DNA of 64,000 bases, taken from positions 1-64,000 of the forward strand of contig NZ_JAKCMV010000019.1 in assembly GCF_021440515.1 (NCBI RefSeq), in the 5' to 3' direction. This stretch comes from Enterobacter asburiae (lineage in GTDB: Bacteria; Pseudomonadota; Gammaproteobacteria; Enterobacterales; Enterobacteriaceae). This document shows positions 7,916 through 19,165 of the stretch, piece after piece. The notes below the pieces were generated by a model that was not told where the DNA came from, did no database searches, and was given only the letters and a program-made list of their open reading frames with translations. Each line of letters starts with the position of its first letter. The first letter of the stretch is position 1. The position numbers and the translations under genes were made by a program.

Positions 7916-10291
7916 TTATCCTGCGTTCACCTTACAGGCGCTCATCATCCGCCACTTCTCAGGCAGAACCCGCGTCTCCCCCGTCACCGTCACCGTCGCC
8001 ACGCCGCGAATATCCGCAGACGAGGTACCCACTTGAAGCTCAAACTCACCCGGCTCGACGATGCGCATCCCGTCGCGGCGCGTGAAGTTGAACATGTCGA
8101 CCGGCAGCGTGAAGGTGAGCCGTGCGGTTTCCCCCGGGGACAGCGTAACCCGCTGGAAGGCCTTCAGCTCCTGAAGCGGCCTAACCTGGCTTGCCACCCT
8201 GTCGCGCACGTAAACCTGCACCACCTCGCTGCCGCTGCGCTCGCCGCTATTAGTCACGTCCACGTTCAGGACAACCTCGTCGGTGATCTCCACCTGCTCT
8301 GCCGCCAGCGTCGGTGCGCCGAGCGCAAACGTGCTCCAGCCCAGCCCAAATCCGAACGGGTAGCGCGCGCCAAAGTGGAAGGCGAACGGCGTGCCGCCGC
8401 TTTTGAGCTTGTGGTTGTAGTAAAACGGCATCGCCCCGGCGCTTTTCGGCACGCTCACCACCAGCCTGCCATGCGGCTCGGCGCGGCCCGTCAGCACATC
8501 TGCAATCGCCCAGCCACCCTCCTGACCCGGCGCCCACGCCAGCACAAAGGCGGCGATCTTCTCCTCCAGCCCTTGCAGGTTGTAGGGGCGACCGCCCGTC
8601 ATCACCACGATCACCGGTTTACCGGTCTCAACCAGCGCTTCCAGCAGCTGCTGCTGCACGCCCGGCAGGTTAAGGGAGTCGGTATCCGAACCCTCCCCCA
8701 CGGTGCCGCTCTGGAACAGCCCGGCCAGATCGCCCACGCAGGCGATAACCACGTCGCTCTCCTGCGCCGCGCGCACCGCATCGGGGATCAGAGAGGTATC
8801 GCGCGACACCGGGGATCCCTGCATCGGCTTGCCGCCGCTGTCGCCCGGGAAGACCGGCGCGCCCGCCAGCCGTTTTTCGATGATGTGACACCCTTTGGCG
8901 TAACGCACCTGAGAGGCGCCAAGATAGTGTTCCAGCGCCGCGCGCGAGGTGGTGACCTGCGCGGTTTCGTCCACCATATCGCTGATGATCAGGTGTACCG
9001 GGAAGCTATACCCGCTTAAGAGCGCCAGCGGATCGTCCGCCGTTGGCCCCACCAGCGCCACGCGCGGTTTACCGCCGAGCGGCAGGATGCCGTTATTTTC
9101 CAGCAGGACGATCGAGCGGGTCGCCACCTCGCGCGCCACCTGACGGGTCGCGGCATTTTGCAGATCGACGGCGCTTTCATCGGCATACGGCTTTTCGAAC
9201 AGCCCGAGGCGGAACTTCTCCGCCAGCACGCGCCCGACAATCTCATCCACTTTTGCCATTGTAATCAGCCCGCGCTCCACGGCCTCGGCAAGATGGCGCG
9301 CGCAGTCGTCTTTTGGCAGCTCCACGTCCAGCCCCGCGTTAAAGGCCAGCGCGGCGGATTCGGCGGCGTCGTAGGAAACACCGTGATGCTGATGCAGAAG
9401 GCTCACGCCGCCGTAGTCGGCAACAATAATGCCGTCGAAGCCCCACCGTTCGCGCAGCAGCGTCGTCAGCAGGAAGCTATCGCTGTGGCCCGGCTGGTTG
9501 TCGATATCGTGATAGGCAGGCATCACCGAGCCCGCGTGGGCGAGCTTGACCGCCATTTCGAACGGCAGCAGGAAGGTATCGTTAAGCTCGCTGAACCCCA
9601 GATGCACCGGGGCATGGTTACGCGCCCCTTCGCTAAAGGAGTGGCCGACGTAGTGTTTTAAGGTCGCCAGCAGGTCGCGTTTTTCGCCCTGCAATCCGTC
9701 GACGTAGGCACAGGCCATCACCCCCACCAGCCAGGGATCTTCGCCGAACGTTTCTTCGGTGCGCCCCCAGCGAACGTCCCGCGAAACGTCCAGCACCGGG
9801 GCCAGCCCCTGCTGGCAGCCCACCGAGCGCGCCTCGTCACCGATGTGCTGCGCCGCGCGTTTCACCAGTTCAGGATCCCAGGTGGAGCCGTAGTTGAGCG
9901 ACGACGGGAACAGGGTGGCGTCTTTACACAGCAGCCCCACCAGACACTCCTCGTGGAACAGCGCCGGGATCCCCAGCCGCGTCTCTTCCATCATCATGCG
10001 TTGCAGGCGATTGGCCGCGCGCACGCCGGTGCGGGCCTCGACGATATGCGTGCCCAGCGGACGGGTGATCTGCCCCACTCCCAGCTTGAGCCGTTCGCTC
10101 AGTTCGGCCTGCTCGCTGACCCCGGCAAACTCATCGCTCAGGTCGGTGCGTTCCCGATGAGCGCCCCGTTCGTCGAGGATCAGCCAGTAGCCGTGCATCT
10201 GGGCAAATTTCTCCTCCGGCGTCATGCGCGCCAGTAAATCCGCCACGCGTTCCGGTATGGAACGATCCGCATCCTTATAAAGTGCCGTCAT
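7916..10291 (-). CDS. Glycoside hydrolase family 3 beta-glycosidase (beta-glucosidase or beta-xylosidase)
   Basis: A 791-residue protein without a signal peptide, so cytoplasmic. The family 3 N-terminal barrel covers about 1-330 (AMA-type motifs ALFHEECLVGLL, RDVRWGRTEETFGEDP, LKHYVGHSFSEG), with the nucleophile in GIIVADYGGV at Asp292. The C-terminal alpha/beta sandwich spans about 400-640 (RSIVLLENNGILPLG, ACVGDLAG). A fibronectin III-like domain closes the protein (about 690-765). GGAG precedes the ATG, which sits 3 bases after the transporter stop, so the two genes are one operon. The partner suggests uptake of an intact glycoside and cleavage inside the cell. Substrate cannot be set from sequence. 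It is not the periplasmic BglX. Absent from the matching E. coli position. Confidence 0.85.
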   Translation of the reverse strand: MTALYKDADRSIPERVADLLARMTPEEKFAQMHGYWLILDERGAHRERTDLSDEFAGVSEQAELSERLKLGVGQITRPLGTHIVEARTGVRAANRLQRMMMEETRLGIPALFHEECLVGLLCKDATLFPSSLNYGSTWDPELVKRAAQHIGDEARSVGCQQGLAPVLDVSRDVRWGRTEETFGEDPWLVGVMACAYVDGLQGEKRDLLATLKHYVGHSFSEGARNHAPVHLGFSELNDTFLLPFEMAVKLAHAGSVMPAYHDIDNQPGHSDSFLLTTLLRERWGFDGIIVADYGGVSLLHQHHGVSYDAAESAALAFNAGLDVELPKDDCARHLAEAVERGLITMAKVDEIVGRVLAEKFRLGLFEKPYADESAVDLQNAATRQVAREVATRSIVLLENNGILPLGGKPRVALVGPTADDPLALLSGYSFPVHLIISDMVDETAQVTTSRAALEHYLGASQVRYAKGCHIIEKRLAGAPVFPGDSGGKPMQGSPVSRDTSLIPDAVRAAQESDVVIACVGDLAGLFQSGTVGEGSDTDSLNLPGVQQQLLEALVETGKPVIVVMTGGRPYNLQGLEEKIAAFVLAWAPGQEGGWAIADVLTGRAEPHGRLVVSVPKSAGAMPFYYNHKLKSGGTPFAFHFGARYPFGFGLGWSTFALGAPTLAAEQVEITDEVVLNVDVTNSGERSGSEVVQVYVRDRVASQVRPLQELKAFQRVTLSPGETARLTFTLPVDMFNFTRRDGMRIVEPGEFELQVGTSSADIRGVATVTVTGETRVLPEKWRMMSACKVNAG

Positions 10292-10294
10292 AAT

Positions 10295-11695
10295 TTACTC
10301 CTTGATGACATGTTGAAGTGCCGGACTCAGTGCCTCCGCGTCGGGGCGGGCTGCGCGCTTGCTGGCAAGCTCGCGGGCAAGGGTGTCAACCAGTCGGCTG
10401 TTGAGTTTGTAAACGGAGAGCAGCGCCACCATGCCGAGGAACAGGGCGCAGGGGATCAGCGTGAACAGCGCGTTGATGGTCGACAGCACGTGCAGGGCCT
10501 GAACGGCCTGGCCCGGTGCGTAATCCACCATGCCGAGCACCCAGCCCACGACCGCCCCGCCCAGCGCAAGGCCAAACTTGATGGCAAACAGCGCGGTAGA
10601 GAACACCAGCCCGTCGAGGCGACGCCCGCTGCGGTGCTCTTCGTAATCCACCACGTCAGAGAACATGGTCCATTGCAGCGGCGTGGTCAGGTTCTGAATA
10701 AAGCTAAAGACGATATTGAGGCCGAATATCAGCCATACCTGGGACGGCGGCAGGAAGAAAATAAGCCCGCCAAATATCACAAAGGTGATAATCGTCCACT
10801 GGTAGGCGCGCACGCGGTCGAATTTCCCCAATAACCGCTCGGATAATAGTGCCCCGCTAAGGGAGGCCACCATTCCGGAGACAATAAAGGCAAACACCAG
10901 CTCCGGGCGCAGCAGAACATAGTTCACGTAATACATCGTGGCGGAGCCGCGCGTGACCACAGCGGTGAGGAGCAAAATATTAAACACAAATACAATTCGC
11001 CACTGGCTATTCCCCGCCAGGCGTTTTAAATCGGTAATCATCGAGCCGGAGGTATCGCTGCGCGGAGAATAACGCTCGCGGGTCATCAGGAAACAGCAGA
11101 AGAATAAGACGATGCCTAACAGCCCCATTAAGCTCATGGCGTAGAAATAGCCTTTTTGCACGTTGCCATCGCCCAGTTTCGCCACCAGCGGCAGCGCAAT
11201 CACGGTGACAATCAGGCCGCCGATAAACGACAGCCCAAAGCGCCAGGACTGCAACGAATGGCGCTCGCGCGGGTCAAGGGTCAGCGCGCCCGGCATGGCG
11301 CAGTAAGGCACGTTAATGGCCGAGTAGATCAGGCTCAGAATGGTATAGGTCACGCAGGCGTAGATGATTTTCGCCGTGGCGCCCACCTCAGGAACATAAA
11401 AGGTGATCAGGCAGCTTGCCCCGAAGGGAATGGCGAACCACAGCAGCCAGGGGCGAAAACGGCCGTGGCGGGTCTGGGTGCGATCCACCAGCGCGCCGAT
11501 ACAGGGATCGACGAACGCATCCACCACGCGAACCACTAAAAACATGGTTCCCATTATTGCCGCAGGCAGACCAAATACATCCGTATAGAAATAAGCCAGA
11601 AATAAGGTCGCGGTTTGCCAGACCAGCGCGCTGGCCATATCACCCAATCCATAACCTATTTTATCTTTGGTACGTAAGACAGGAGAGATGTTCAT
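10295..11695 (-). CDS. GPH-family sugar:cation symporter (major facilitator superfamily)
   Basis: A 466-residue twelve-helix inner-membrane transporter of the glycoside-pentoside-hexuronide family (MelB, XylP, YicJ relatives). Visible marks are the N-terminal KIGYGLGDMASALVWQ, the family loop VDAFVDPCIGALVDRTQTRHGRFRPWLLW with the conserved aspartates used for cation coupling, and FSDVVDYEEHRSGRRLDGLVFS in the second half. It probably brings beta-glycosides or xylosides in with Na+ or H+ for the downstream family 3 enzyme. It is the first gene of the operon; no regulator gene is adjacent. Confidence 0.88.
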   Translation of the reverse strand: MNISPVLRTKDKIGYGLGDMASALVWQTATLFLAYFYTDVFGLPAAIMGTMFLVVRVVDAFVDPCIGALVDRTQTRHGRFRPWLLWFAIPFGASCLITFYVPEVGATAKIIYACVTYTILSLIYSAINVPYCAMPGALTLDPRERHSLQSWRFGLSFIGGLIVTVIALPLVAKLGDGNVQKGYFYAMSLMGLLGIVLFFCCFLMTRERYSPRSDTSGSMITDLKRLAGNSQWRIVFVFNILLLTAVVTRGSATMYYVNYVLLRPELVFAFIVSGMVASLSGALLSERLLGKFDRVRAYQWTIITFVIFGGLIFFLPPSQVWLIFGLNIVFSFIQNLTTPLQWTMFSDVVDYEEHRSGRRLDGLVFSTALFAIKFGLALGGAVVGWVLGMVDYAPGQAVQALHVLSTINALFTLIPCALFLGMVALLSVYKLNSRLVDTLARELASKRAARPDAEALSPALQHVIKE

Positions 11696-11775
11696 TTTTA
11701 TGGGCCTTTTATCAGGTTAAAACGTATTTCAACCAGCTGCGCAACGTCGGGAAAATGCGCGGTGAGGCTCAAGTA

Positions 11776-11820
11776 TTAGCAACGGTTTGCGGGCTAACAA
11801 TTGTCTAAATTAACAGACAA
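11776..11820. promoter_or_regulatory. Candidate operators of the GH3/symporter operon
   Basis: Two inverted repeats lie about 80-125 bp upstream of the symporter start: TTAGC-N12-GCTAA (11776-11797) and TTGTCT-N8-AGACAA (11801-11820). They lie in the short AT-rich promoter stretch and fit dimer-binding sites. The regulator is unknown and no regulator gene is nearby. Confidence 0.35.
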
Positions 11821-11875
11821 ATTACGATATTTGGTTTTTTGTCTTATTTGTGACGGGGAGCATGTCGGGGAGAAA

Positions 11876-11909
11876 ATAAAAAAGGCGAGGATATTATCCC
11901 CGCCTTTTT
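11876..11909 (-). terminator. ppsA terminator
   Basis: On the minus strand: an A run, AAAGGCGGGGAT / ATCCTCGCCTTT stem with a three-base loop, then TTTTTT. It is a strong intrinsic terminator, placed 19 bases after the ppsA stop and also facing the GH3 operon promoter. Confidence 0.85.
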
Positions 11910-11928
11910 AACGCGCATTAGAATCTGC

Positions 11929-14307
<2,379 letters not shown>

Positions 14308-14395
14308 CGAAACAATCCTTTTGTGATATTTGAACGGAATTAAGAAACACCTTAATGCGGAATTATCCTCGCACACTTGTTCTGATGAAAAAAAC

Positions 14396-14411
14396 GGTGA
14401 ATCGTGTAAGC
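14396..14411. promoter_or_regulatory. Probable Cra (FruR) site of ppsA
   Basis: GGTGAATCGTGTAAGC, about 90 bases upstream of the ppsA start, is close to the E. coli ppsA Cra site and to the consensus TGAATCGATTCA. Cra activates ppsA when glycolytic intermediates are low. Confidence 0.55.
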
Positions 14412-14644
14412 AACTTTATTTTTTAATTTTTAGGACACTTTCCCGTCACTCGCTAAGCCAATGATTCCAATGGATTCCCACAAAAACCTTCGGTTTATAC
14501 CGTATTTTCAAAAATTGAAATCCACTTTTCATTAAAATTAAAAATAGCGTTTCATTAATAATTCAGACGATTTACGCCCTGTTGTATTTTACTTTTTTAA
14601 TTTATGCTTTCAGGCAATTAGGTACGATATTCAGGGTGAACAAA

Positions 14645-15478
14645 ATGGATAATGCTGTCGATCGCCACGTTTTTTATATTTCTGATGGAACGGCAATTAC
14701 CGCCGAAGTGCTGGGCCACGCGGTGATGTCGCAATTCCCGGTCTCCATCAACAGCATCACGCTGCCGTTTGTGGAAAACGAGAGCCGCGCGAAGGCGGTG
14801 CGGGACCAGATTGACGCCATCTTCCAGCAGACGGGCGTGCGCCCTTTAGTTTTTTACTCCATCGTGATCCCGGAAATTCGCACCATTATTTTGCAAAGTG
14901 AAGGCTTTTGTCAGGATATCGTGCAGGCGCTGGTCGCCCCGCTGCAAAGCGAACTTAAGCTCGATCCCACGCCTGTCGCCCACCGCACCCACGGCCTGAA
15001 CCCCGGCAACCTGCTCAAGTACGACGCGCGTATCGCGGCGATTGATTACACCCTCGCCCACGACGACGGCATCTCTCTGCGCAATCTCGATCAGGCGCAG
15101 GTGATTTTGCTCGGCGTGTCGCGCTGCGGCAAAACCCCCACCAGCCTCTATCTGGCGATGCAGTTTGGCATTCGCGCGGCCAACTACCCCTTTATTGCCG
15201 ACGACATGGATAACCTGGTGCTGCCCGCCGCGCTCAAGCCGCTCCAGCACAAGCTTTTCGGGCTGACCATCAACCCGGAACGGCTGGCGGCAATCCGCGA
15301 AGAGCGCCGGGAAAACAGCCGCTACGCCTCGATGCGCCAGTGCCGGATGGAGGTCGCCGAAGTCGAAGCCCTGTACCGCAAAAACCAGATCCCCTTCCTC
15401 AACAGTACCAATTTCTCGGTAGAGGAAATCGCCACAAAAATTCTCGACATCATGGGACTGAATCGCCGCATGTACTAA
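14645..15478 (+). CDS. ppsR: PEP synthetase regulatory protein (bifunctional kinase/pyrophosphorylase)
   Basis: 277 residues, DUF299 family. It inactivates PpsA by ADP-dependent phosphorylation of an active-site threonine and restores it by Pi-dependent dephosphorylation. The P-loop-like [15 protein letters not shown] is at about 153-168. The start at 14645 ([17 protein letters not shown]) gives exactly the E. coli length; an upstream in-frame start at 14582 lies in AT-rich leader and is rejected. It is divergent from ppsA, so enzyme and switch share one intergenic region. Its stop codon lies inside the TrpR operator of aroH. Confidence 0.95.
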   Translation: MDNAVDRHVFYISDGTAITAEVLGHAVMSQFPVSINSITLPFVENESRAKAVRDQIDAIFQQTGVRPLVFYSIVIPEIRTIILQSEGFCQDIVQALVAPLQSELKLDPTPVAHRTHGLNPGNLLKYDARIAAIDYTLAHDDGISLRNLDQAQVILLGVSRCGKTPTSLYLAMQFGIRAANYPFIADDMDNLVLPAALKPLQHKLFGLTINPERLAAIREERRENSRYASMRQCRMEVAEVEALYRKNQIPFLNSTNFSVEEIATKILDIMGLNRRMY

Positions 15479-15490
15479 TATGCTAGTACA
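15471..15490. promoter_or_regulatory. TrpR operator of aroH
   Basis: TGTACTAATATGCTAGTACA: a 7-bp perfect inverted repeat (TGTACTA / TAGTACA) with a six-base centre, the same geometry and GTACT/AGTAC half-sites as the trp operator. It represses aroH when tryptophan is plentiful. It overlaps the last codons and stop of ppsR. Confidence 0.8.
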
Positions 15491-15630
15491 TTAATCCAGA
15501 TTCGGGTATCATCCTGACCATCCTCGGGGCGGCGTCGCCCCGAACTTGAAATCAGCAGGGATTGGTTTAAGGTGATGCCCATCACTTCCCGGTAGTCTGC
15601 CGATGAAGCAAAAATTTTCTGAGATATCCC

Positions 15631-16677
15631 ATGAATAAAACCGACGAACTTCGCACCGCGCGTATTGAAAGCCTGATTACCCCGGCTGAGCTGGCGCTGC
15701 GTCATCCTGTCTCCGCACGCGTCGCGGAACACGTCACGGCCTCCCGCCGCCGTATTGAAAAAATCCTGAACGGTGAAGATCGCCGCCTGCTGGTGATTAT
15801 CGGCCCGTGCTCGATTCACGATCTGGACGCGGCGATGGACTATGCCAAACGCCTCCAGGTACTGCGCGACAAACACCAGCATCGCCTGGAAATCGTGATG
15901 CGCACCTACTTTGAAAAACCGCGCACCGTGGTGGGCTGGAAAGGGCTGATCTCCGACCCGGACCTGAACGGCAGCTACCGCGTGAACCACGGCATTGAGC
16001 TGGCGCGCAAGCTGCTGTTGCAGGTGAACGAGCTGGGCGTGCCGACAGCCACCGAGTTCCTGGATATGGTGACCGGACAGTTTATCGCCGACCTCATCAG
16101 CTGGGGCGCGATTGGCGCGCGTACCACCGAAAGCCAGATCCACCGGGAAATGGCCTCGGCGCTCTCCTGCCCGGTTGGGTTTAAGAACGGCACCGACGGC
16201 AACACCCGTATCGCGGTGGATGCGATCCGCGCCTCCCGCGCCAGCCATATGTTCCTCTCGCCGGATAAAAACGGCTCGATGACCATCTACCAGACCAGCG
16301 GCAACCCGTACGGCCATATCATCATGCGCGGCGGTAAAAAGCCGAACTACCACGCCGAGGATATTGCCGCCGCCTGCGAAACCCTCTCCGAGTTCGACCT
16401 GCCGGAGCATCTGGTGATCGACTTCAGCCACGGCAACTGCCAGAAGCAGCACCGCCGCCAGCTGGACGTGTGTGATGAAGTGTGCCAGCAGATCCGCAGC
16501 GGCTCCACCGCCGTCGCCGGGATCATGGCGGAAAGCTTTATCAAAGAAGGCACCCAGAAAGTGGTGGCCGGACAGCCGATAGTGTACGGCCAGTCGATTA
16601 CCGATCCGTGCCTGAGCTGGGAAGACAGCGACCTGCTGTTAGAGAAGCTGGCCGCAGCGGTGGACACGCGGTTTTAA
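15631..16677 (+). CDS. aroH: 3-deoxy-7-phosphoheptulonate (DAHP) synthase, Trp-sensitive
   Basis: A 348-residue class I DAHP synthase that condenses PEP and erythrose 4-phosphate, the first step of the shikimate pathway. Signature stretches are IIGPCSIHD, YFEKPRTVVGWKGLISDP, GARTTESQIHRE, FKNGTDG and VIDFSHGNCQKQ. The length and N terminus MNKTDELRTARIESL match E. coli AroH, and the position after ppsR with a TrpR operator identifies it as the tryptophan-regulated isozyme rather than AroF or AroG. The ribosome site (GAGAT) is modest. Confidence 0.95.
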   Translation: MNKTDELRTARIESLITPAELALRHPVSARVAEHVTASRRRIEKILNGEDRRLLVIIGPCSIHDLDAAMDYAKRLQVLRDKHQHRLEIVMRTYFEKPRTVVGWKGLISDPDLNGSYRVNHGIELARKLLLQVNELGVPTATEFLDMVTGQFIADLISWGAIGARTTESQIHREMASALSCPVGFKNGTDGNTRIAVDAIRASRASHMFLSPDKNGSMTIYQTSGNPYGHIIMRGGKKPNYHAEDIAAACETLSEFDLPEHLVIDFSHGNCQKQHRRQLDVCDEVCQQIRSGSTAVAGIMAESFIKEGTQKVVAGQPIVYGQSITDPCLSWEDSDLLLEKLAAAVDTRF

Positions 16678-16708
16678 AGAATAGCGGGGTGGCGCCCCGT
16701 GCCCTTCT

Positions 16709-16741
16709 CCCTCTCCCCGTGGGAGAGGGCCGGGGTGAGGG
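16709..16741. repeat. Dispersed palindromic repeat, copy A
   Basis: CCCTCTCCCC-GT-GGGAGAGGG followed by CCGGGGTGAGGG. The same unit recurs at 57889-57920. It is a GC-rich extragenic palindrome common between genes in gammaproteobacteria. Here it follows aroH, after a small CGGGG/CCCCG hairpin at 16685-16699. Confidence 0.7.
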
Positions 16742-16820
16742 CCTCAAACCGCACCTTCCCCCCAAATTTGATCCCGTCACAATATTTTCACAAAAACGCT
16801 TGCCGTGAATTTGCAGTTTA

Positions 16821-16839
16821 TTGATAATGATTATCATTG
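16821..16839. promoter_or_regulatory. Fur box of the heme locus
   Basis: TTGATAATGATTATCATTG contains a near-perfect palindrome GATAATGATTATCATT matching the Fur consensus (GATAATGATAATCATTATC). It lies 28 bp upstream of hemP and should repress hemP and the following genes when iron is sufficient. Confidence 0.88.
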
Positions 16840-16866
16840 TTACATTGATTGTCATTTGTAAACATT

Positions 16867-17055
16867 ATGTCACCTGTAAATAACTCTGACGCAACGCCTT
16901 TAGCGACACACACAGCGCCATCCCCCACCTCCGGCGACCGCCGTATTGACAGCAAAACGCTGCTGGGCGACGAGGGGCGGGTGATTATCGAGCATGACGG
17001 TCAGCAGTATCTGCTGCGCCAGACCCATGCCGGAAAACTGATTCTGACTAAATAA
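16867..17055 (+). CDS. hemP: Hemin uptake protein HemP (YdiE family)
   Basis: 62 residues with a variable Ser/Thr-rich N terminus and the conserved core [38 protein letters not shown] seen in HemP/YdiE proteins. The role is linked to expression or function of the heme uptake genes downstream; the mechanism is not settled for this family. The ATG at 16867 is preferred over the TTG at 16849, which is close to the Fur box. In E. coli K-12 the orthologue ydiE stands alone beside aroH; here the heme receptor and importer genes follow directly. Confidence 0.85.
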   Translation: MSPVNNSDATPLATHTAPSPTSGDRRIDSKTLLGDEGRVIIEHDGQQYLLRQTHAGKLILTK

Positions 17056-17132
17056 ATTACACCTAAAATTACGCCAGCCACCCAGGTGATCCCCAGGCAG
17101 CCAGCGCTTTCGATTCTTAATGGAGAGTTGCT

Positions 17133-19118
17133 ATGCCACACCTGCATTCCGCGTCTTTGCGTCCCTCACTCCTGGCGCTGGCGATTGTCAGCACCCTGCC
17201 GGGCGCCGCGTTTGCTGCCGCAGAGGATATTACCGTCACCGCCACGGGCAACGCCCGCAGCGCCTTCGAAGCCCCGATGATGGTCAGCGTCATCGACGCT
17301 ACCACCCCGGAAAACCAGACCGCCAGCTCGGCGGCAGACCTGCTGCGTAAAGTGCCGGGCCTGACGCTGGACGGCACGGGCCGCACCAACGGCCAGGACA
17401 TCAACCTGCGCGGTTACGATCGTCGCGGCGTGCTGGTGCTGGTGGACGGCATTCGCCAGGGCACCGACACCGGGCACCTCAACAGCACCTTCCTCGACCC
17501 GGCGCTGATCAAGCGCATCGAAGTGGTACGCGGCCCCTCTGCTCTGCTCTACGGCAGCGGCGCGCTCGGCGGGGTGATTTCTTACGATACGGCGGACGCC
17601 GCCGACCTGCTGGAACCGGGCAAAAACAGCGGCTACCGCGTGTTTGGCACGGGCGCAACGGGCGATCATAGCATCGGCATGGGCGCCAGCGCCTTTGGCC
17701 GCACGGACACGCTCGACGGCCTGGTCTCCTGGTCGAGCCGCGATCGCGGGGACATTCGCCAGAGCAACGGCACCCGCGCGCCGAACGATGAATCCATCAA
17801 CAATATGCTGGCGAAAGGCAGCTGGAAAATCGACGCCGCCCAGACCCTGAGCGGCTCACTGCGCTACTACAACAACGCCGCGCAGGAGCCGAAAAACCCG
17901 CAGACGCCGGATGCGAGCGACAGCAGCAACCCGATGACCGACCGCTCCACCATTCAGCGTGACGCGCAGCTGGGCTACGCCATAGCCCCGGCCGGAAACG
18001 ACTGGCTCAACGCGGAGGCCAAAATCTACTGGTCCGAAGCGCGCATTAACGCCCAGAACCTCGATAACGCCGGCGAGTTCCGCAAGCAGACCACCAAAGG
18101 TGGCAAAGTGGAGAACCGCACGCGCCTGTTCAGCGACTCCTTTGCCTCGCACCTGCTGACCTACGGCGGCGAGTACTACCGCCAGGAGCAACATCCGGGC
18201 GGCGTCACCACCGGCTTCCCGGACGCGAAAATCGACTTCAGCTCCGGCTGGTTACAGGATGAGATCACCCTGCGCGATCTGCCGGTCACCCTGCTCGGCG
18301 GCACGCGCTACGACAACTATCGCGGCAGCAGCGAAGGCTATGACGATGTGGACGCCGACAAATGGTCATCCCGCGCCGGGCTCACCGTCAGCCCGACCGA
18401 CTGGCTGATGCTGTTTGGCTCCTACGCGCAGGCCTTCCGCGCCCCGACCATGGGCGAGATGTACAACGACGCGAAGCACTTCTCCATCGGCAGCTTCTAC
18501 ACTAACTACTGGGTGCCCAACCCGAACCTGCGCCCGGAAACCAACAAAACCCAGGAGTACGGATTCGGCCTGCGCTTTGACGACCTGATGCTCGCCAACG
18601 ATGCGCTGGAGTTCAAAGCCAGCTACTTCGATACCAAAGCCAAAGACTACATCTCCACCACCGTCGATTTTGCGGCGGCGACCACCATGTCCTATAACGT
18701 TCCTGATGCCAAAATCTGGGGCTGGGACGTGATGGCGAAATACACCGCCGATCTGTTCAGCCTGGACATGGCCTACAACCGCACGCGCGGCAAAGATACC
18801 GACACCGGGGAGTACATCTCCAGCATCAACCCGGACACCGTCACCAGCAAGCTGGACATCCCGGTGGCGGCCAGCGGCTTCTCCGTGGGCTGGATCGGCA
18901 CCTTCGCCGACCGCTCCACCCACATCAGCAGCAGCTACAGCAAACAGCCGGGCTACGCGGTCAACGATTTCTACGTCAGCTACAAAGGCCAGCAGCAGCT
19001 GAAAGGCGTGACCACCACGCTGGTGCTGGGTAACGCCTTCGACAAAGCGTACTGGTCACCGCAGGGCATTCCGCAGGATGGCCGTAACGGCAAGATTTTT
19101 GTGAGTTATCAGTGGTAA
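17133..19118 (+). CDS. hemR: TonB-dependent heme/hemoglobin outer-membrane receptor
   Basis: A 661-residue outer-membrane receptor. The signal peptide ends at FAAA (about residue 29). A TonB-box-like EDITVTATG follows, then the plug domain (DLLRKVPGLTLDGTGRTNGQDINLRGYDRRGVLVLVDG, about 60-190) and a 22-strand barrel ending in a terminal aromatic (VSYQW). Heme-receptor marks are FRAP at 435-438 and NPNL at 463-466, with a histidine (AKHFSIGSF) in the loop between them, as in HemR/HmuR. GGAGAG precedes the ATG. It is iron regulated through the Fur box upstream of hemP and is followed by hemS after 47 bp. Confidence 0.92.
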   Translation: MPHLHSASLRPSLLALAIVSTLPGAAFAAAEDITVTATGNARSAFEAPMMVSVIDATTPENQTASSAADLLRKVPGLTLDGTGRTNGQDINLRGYDRRGVLVLVDGIRQGTDTGHLNSTFLDPALIKRIEVVRGPSALLYGSGALGGVISYDTADAADLLEPGKNSGYRVFGTGATGDHSIGMGASAFGRTDTLDGLVSWSSRDRGDIRQSNGTRAPNDESINNMLAKGSWKIDAAQTLSGSLRYYNNAAQEPKNPQTPDASDSSNPMTDRSTIQRDAQLGYAIAPAGNDWLNAEAKIYWSEARINAQNLDNAGEFRKQTTKGGKVENRTRLFSDSFASHLLTYGGEYYRQEQHPGGVTTGFPDAKIDFSSGWLQDEITLRDLPVTLLGGTRYDNYRGSSEGYDDVDADKWSSRAGLTVSPTDWLMLFGSYAQAFRAPTMGEMYNDAKHFSIGSFYTNYWVPNPNLRPETNKTQEYGFGLRFDDLMLANDALEFKASYFDTKAKDYISTTVDFAAATTMSYNVPDAKIWGWDVMAKYTADLFSLDMAYNRTRGKDTDTGEYISSINPDTVTSKLDIPVAASGFSVGWIGTFADRSTHISSSYSKQPGYAVNDFYVSYKGQQQLKGVTTTLVLGNAFDKAYWSPQGIPQDGRNGKIFVSYQW

Positions 19119-19165
19119 TCACCTCGCCCCGGTCCGCCGGGGCCATTATTCGAAAGGAACAGACA

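Noticed and set aside
11849-11866. A CRP half-site (TTTGTGACGGGGAGCATG) upstream of the GH3 operon
   Set aside because: Only one half matches, and it is far from the start.
14582-14644. A longer N terminus for ppsR
   Set aside because: The extra 21 residues come from AT-rich leader DNA; the start at 14645 gives the conserved length.
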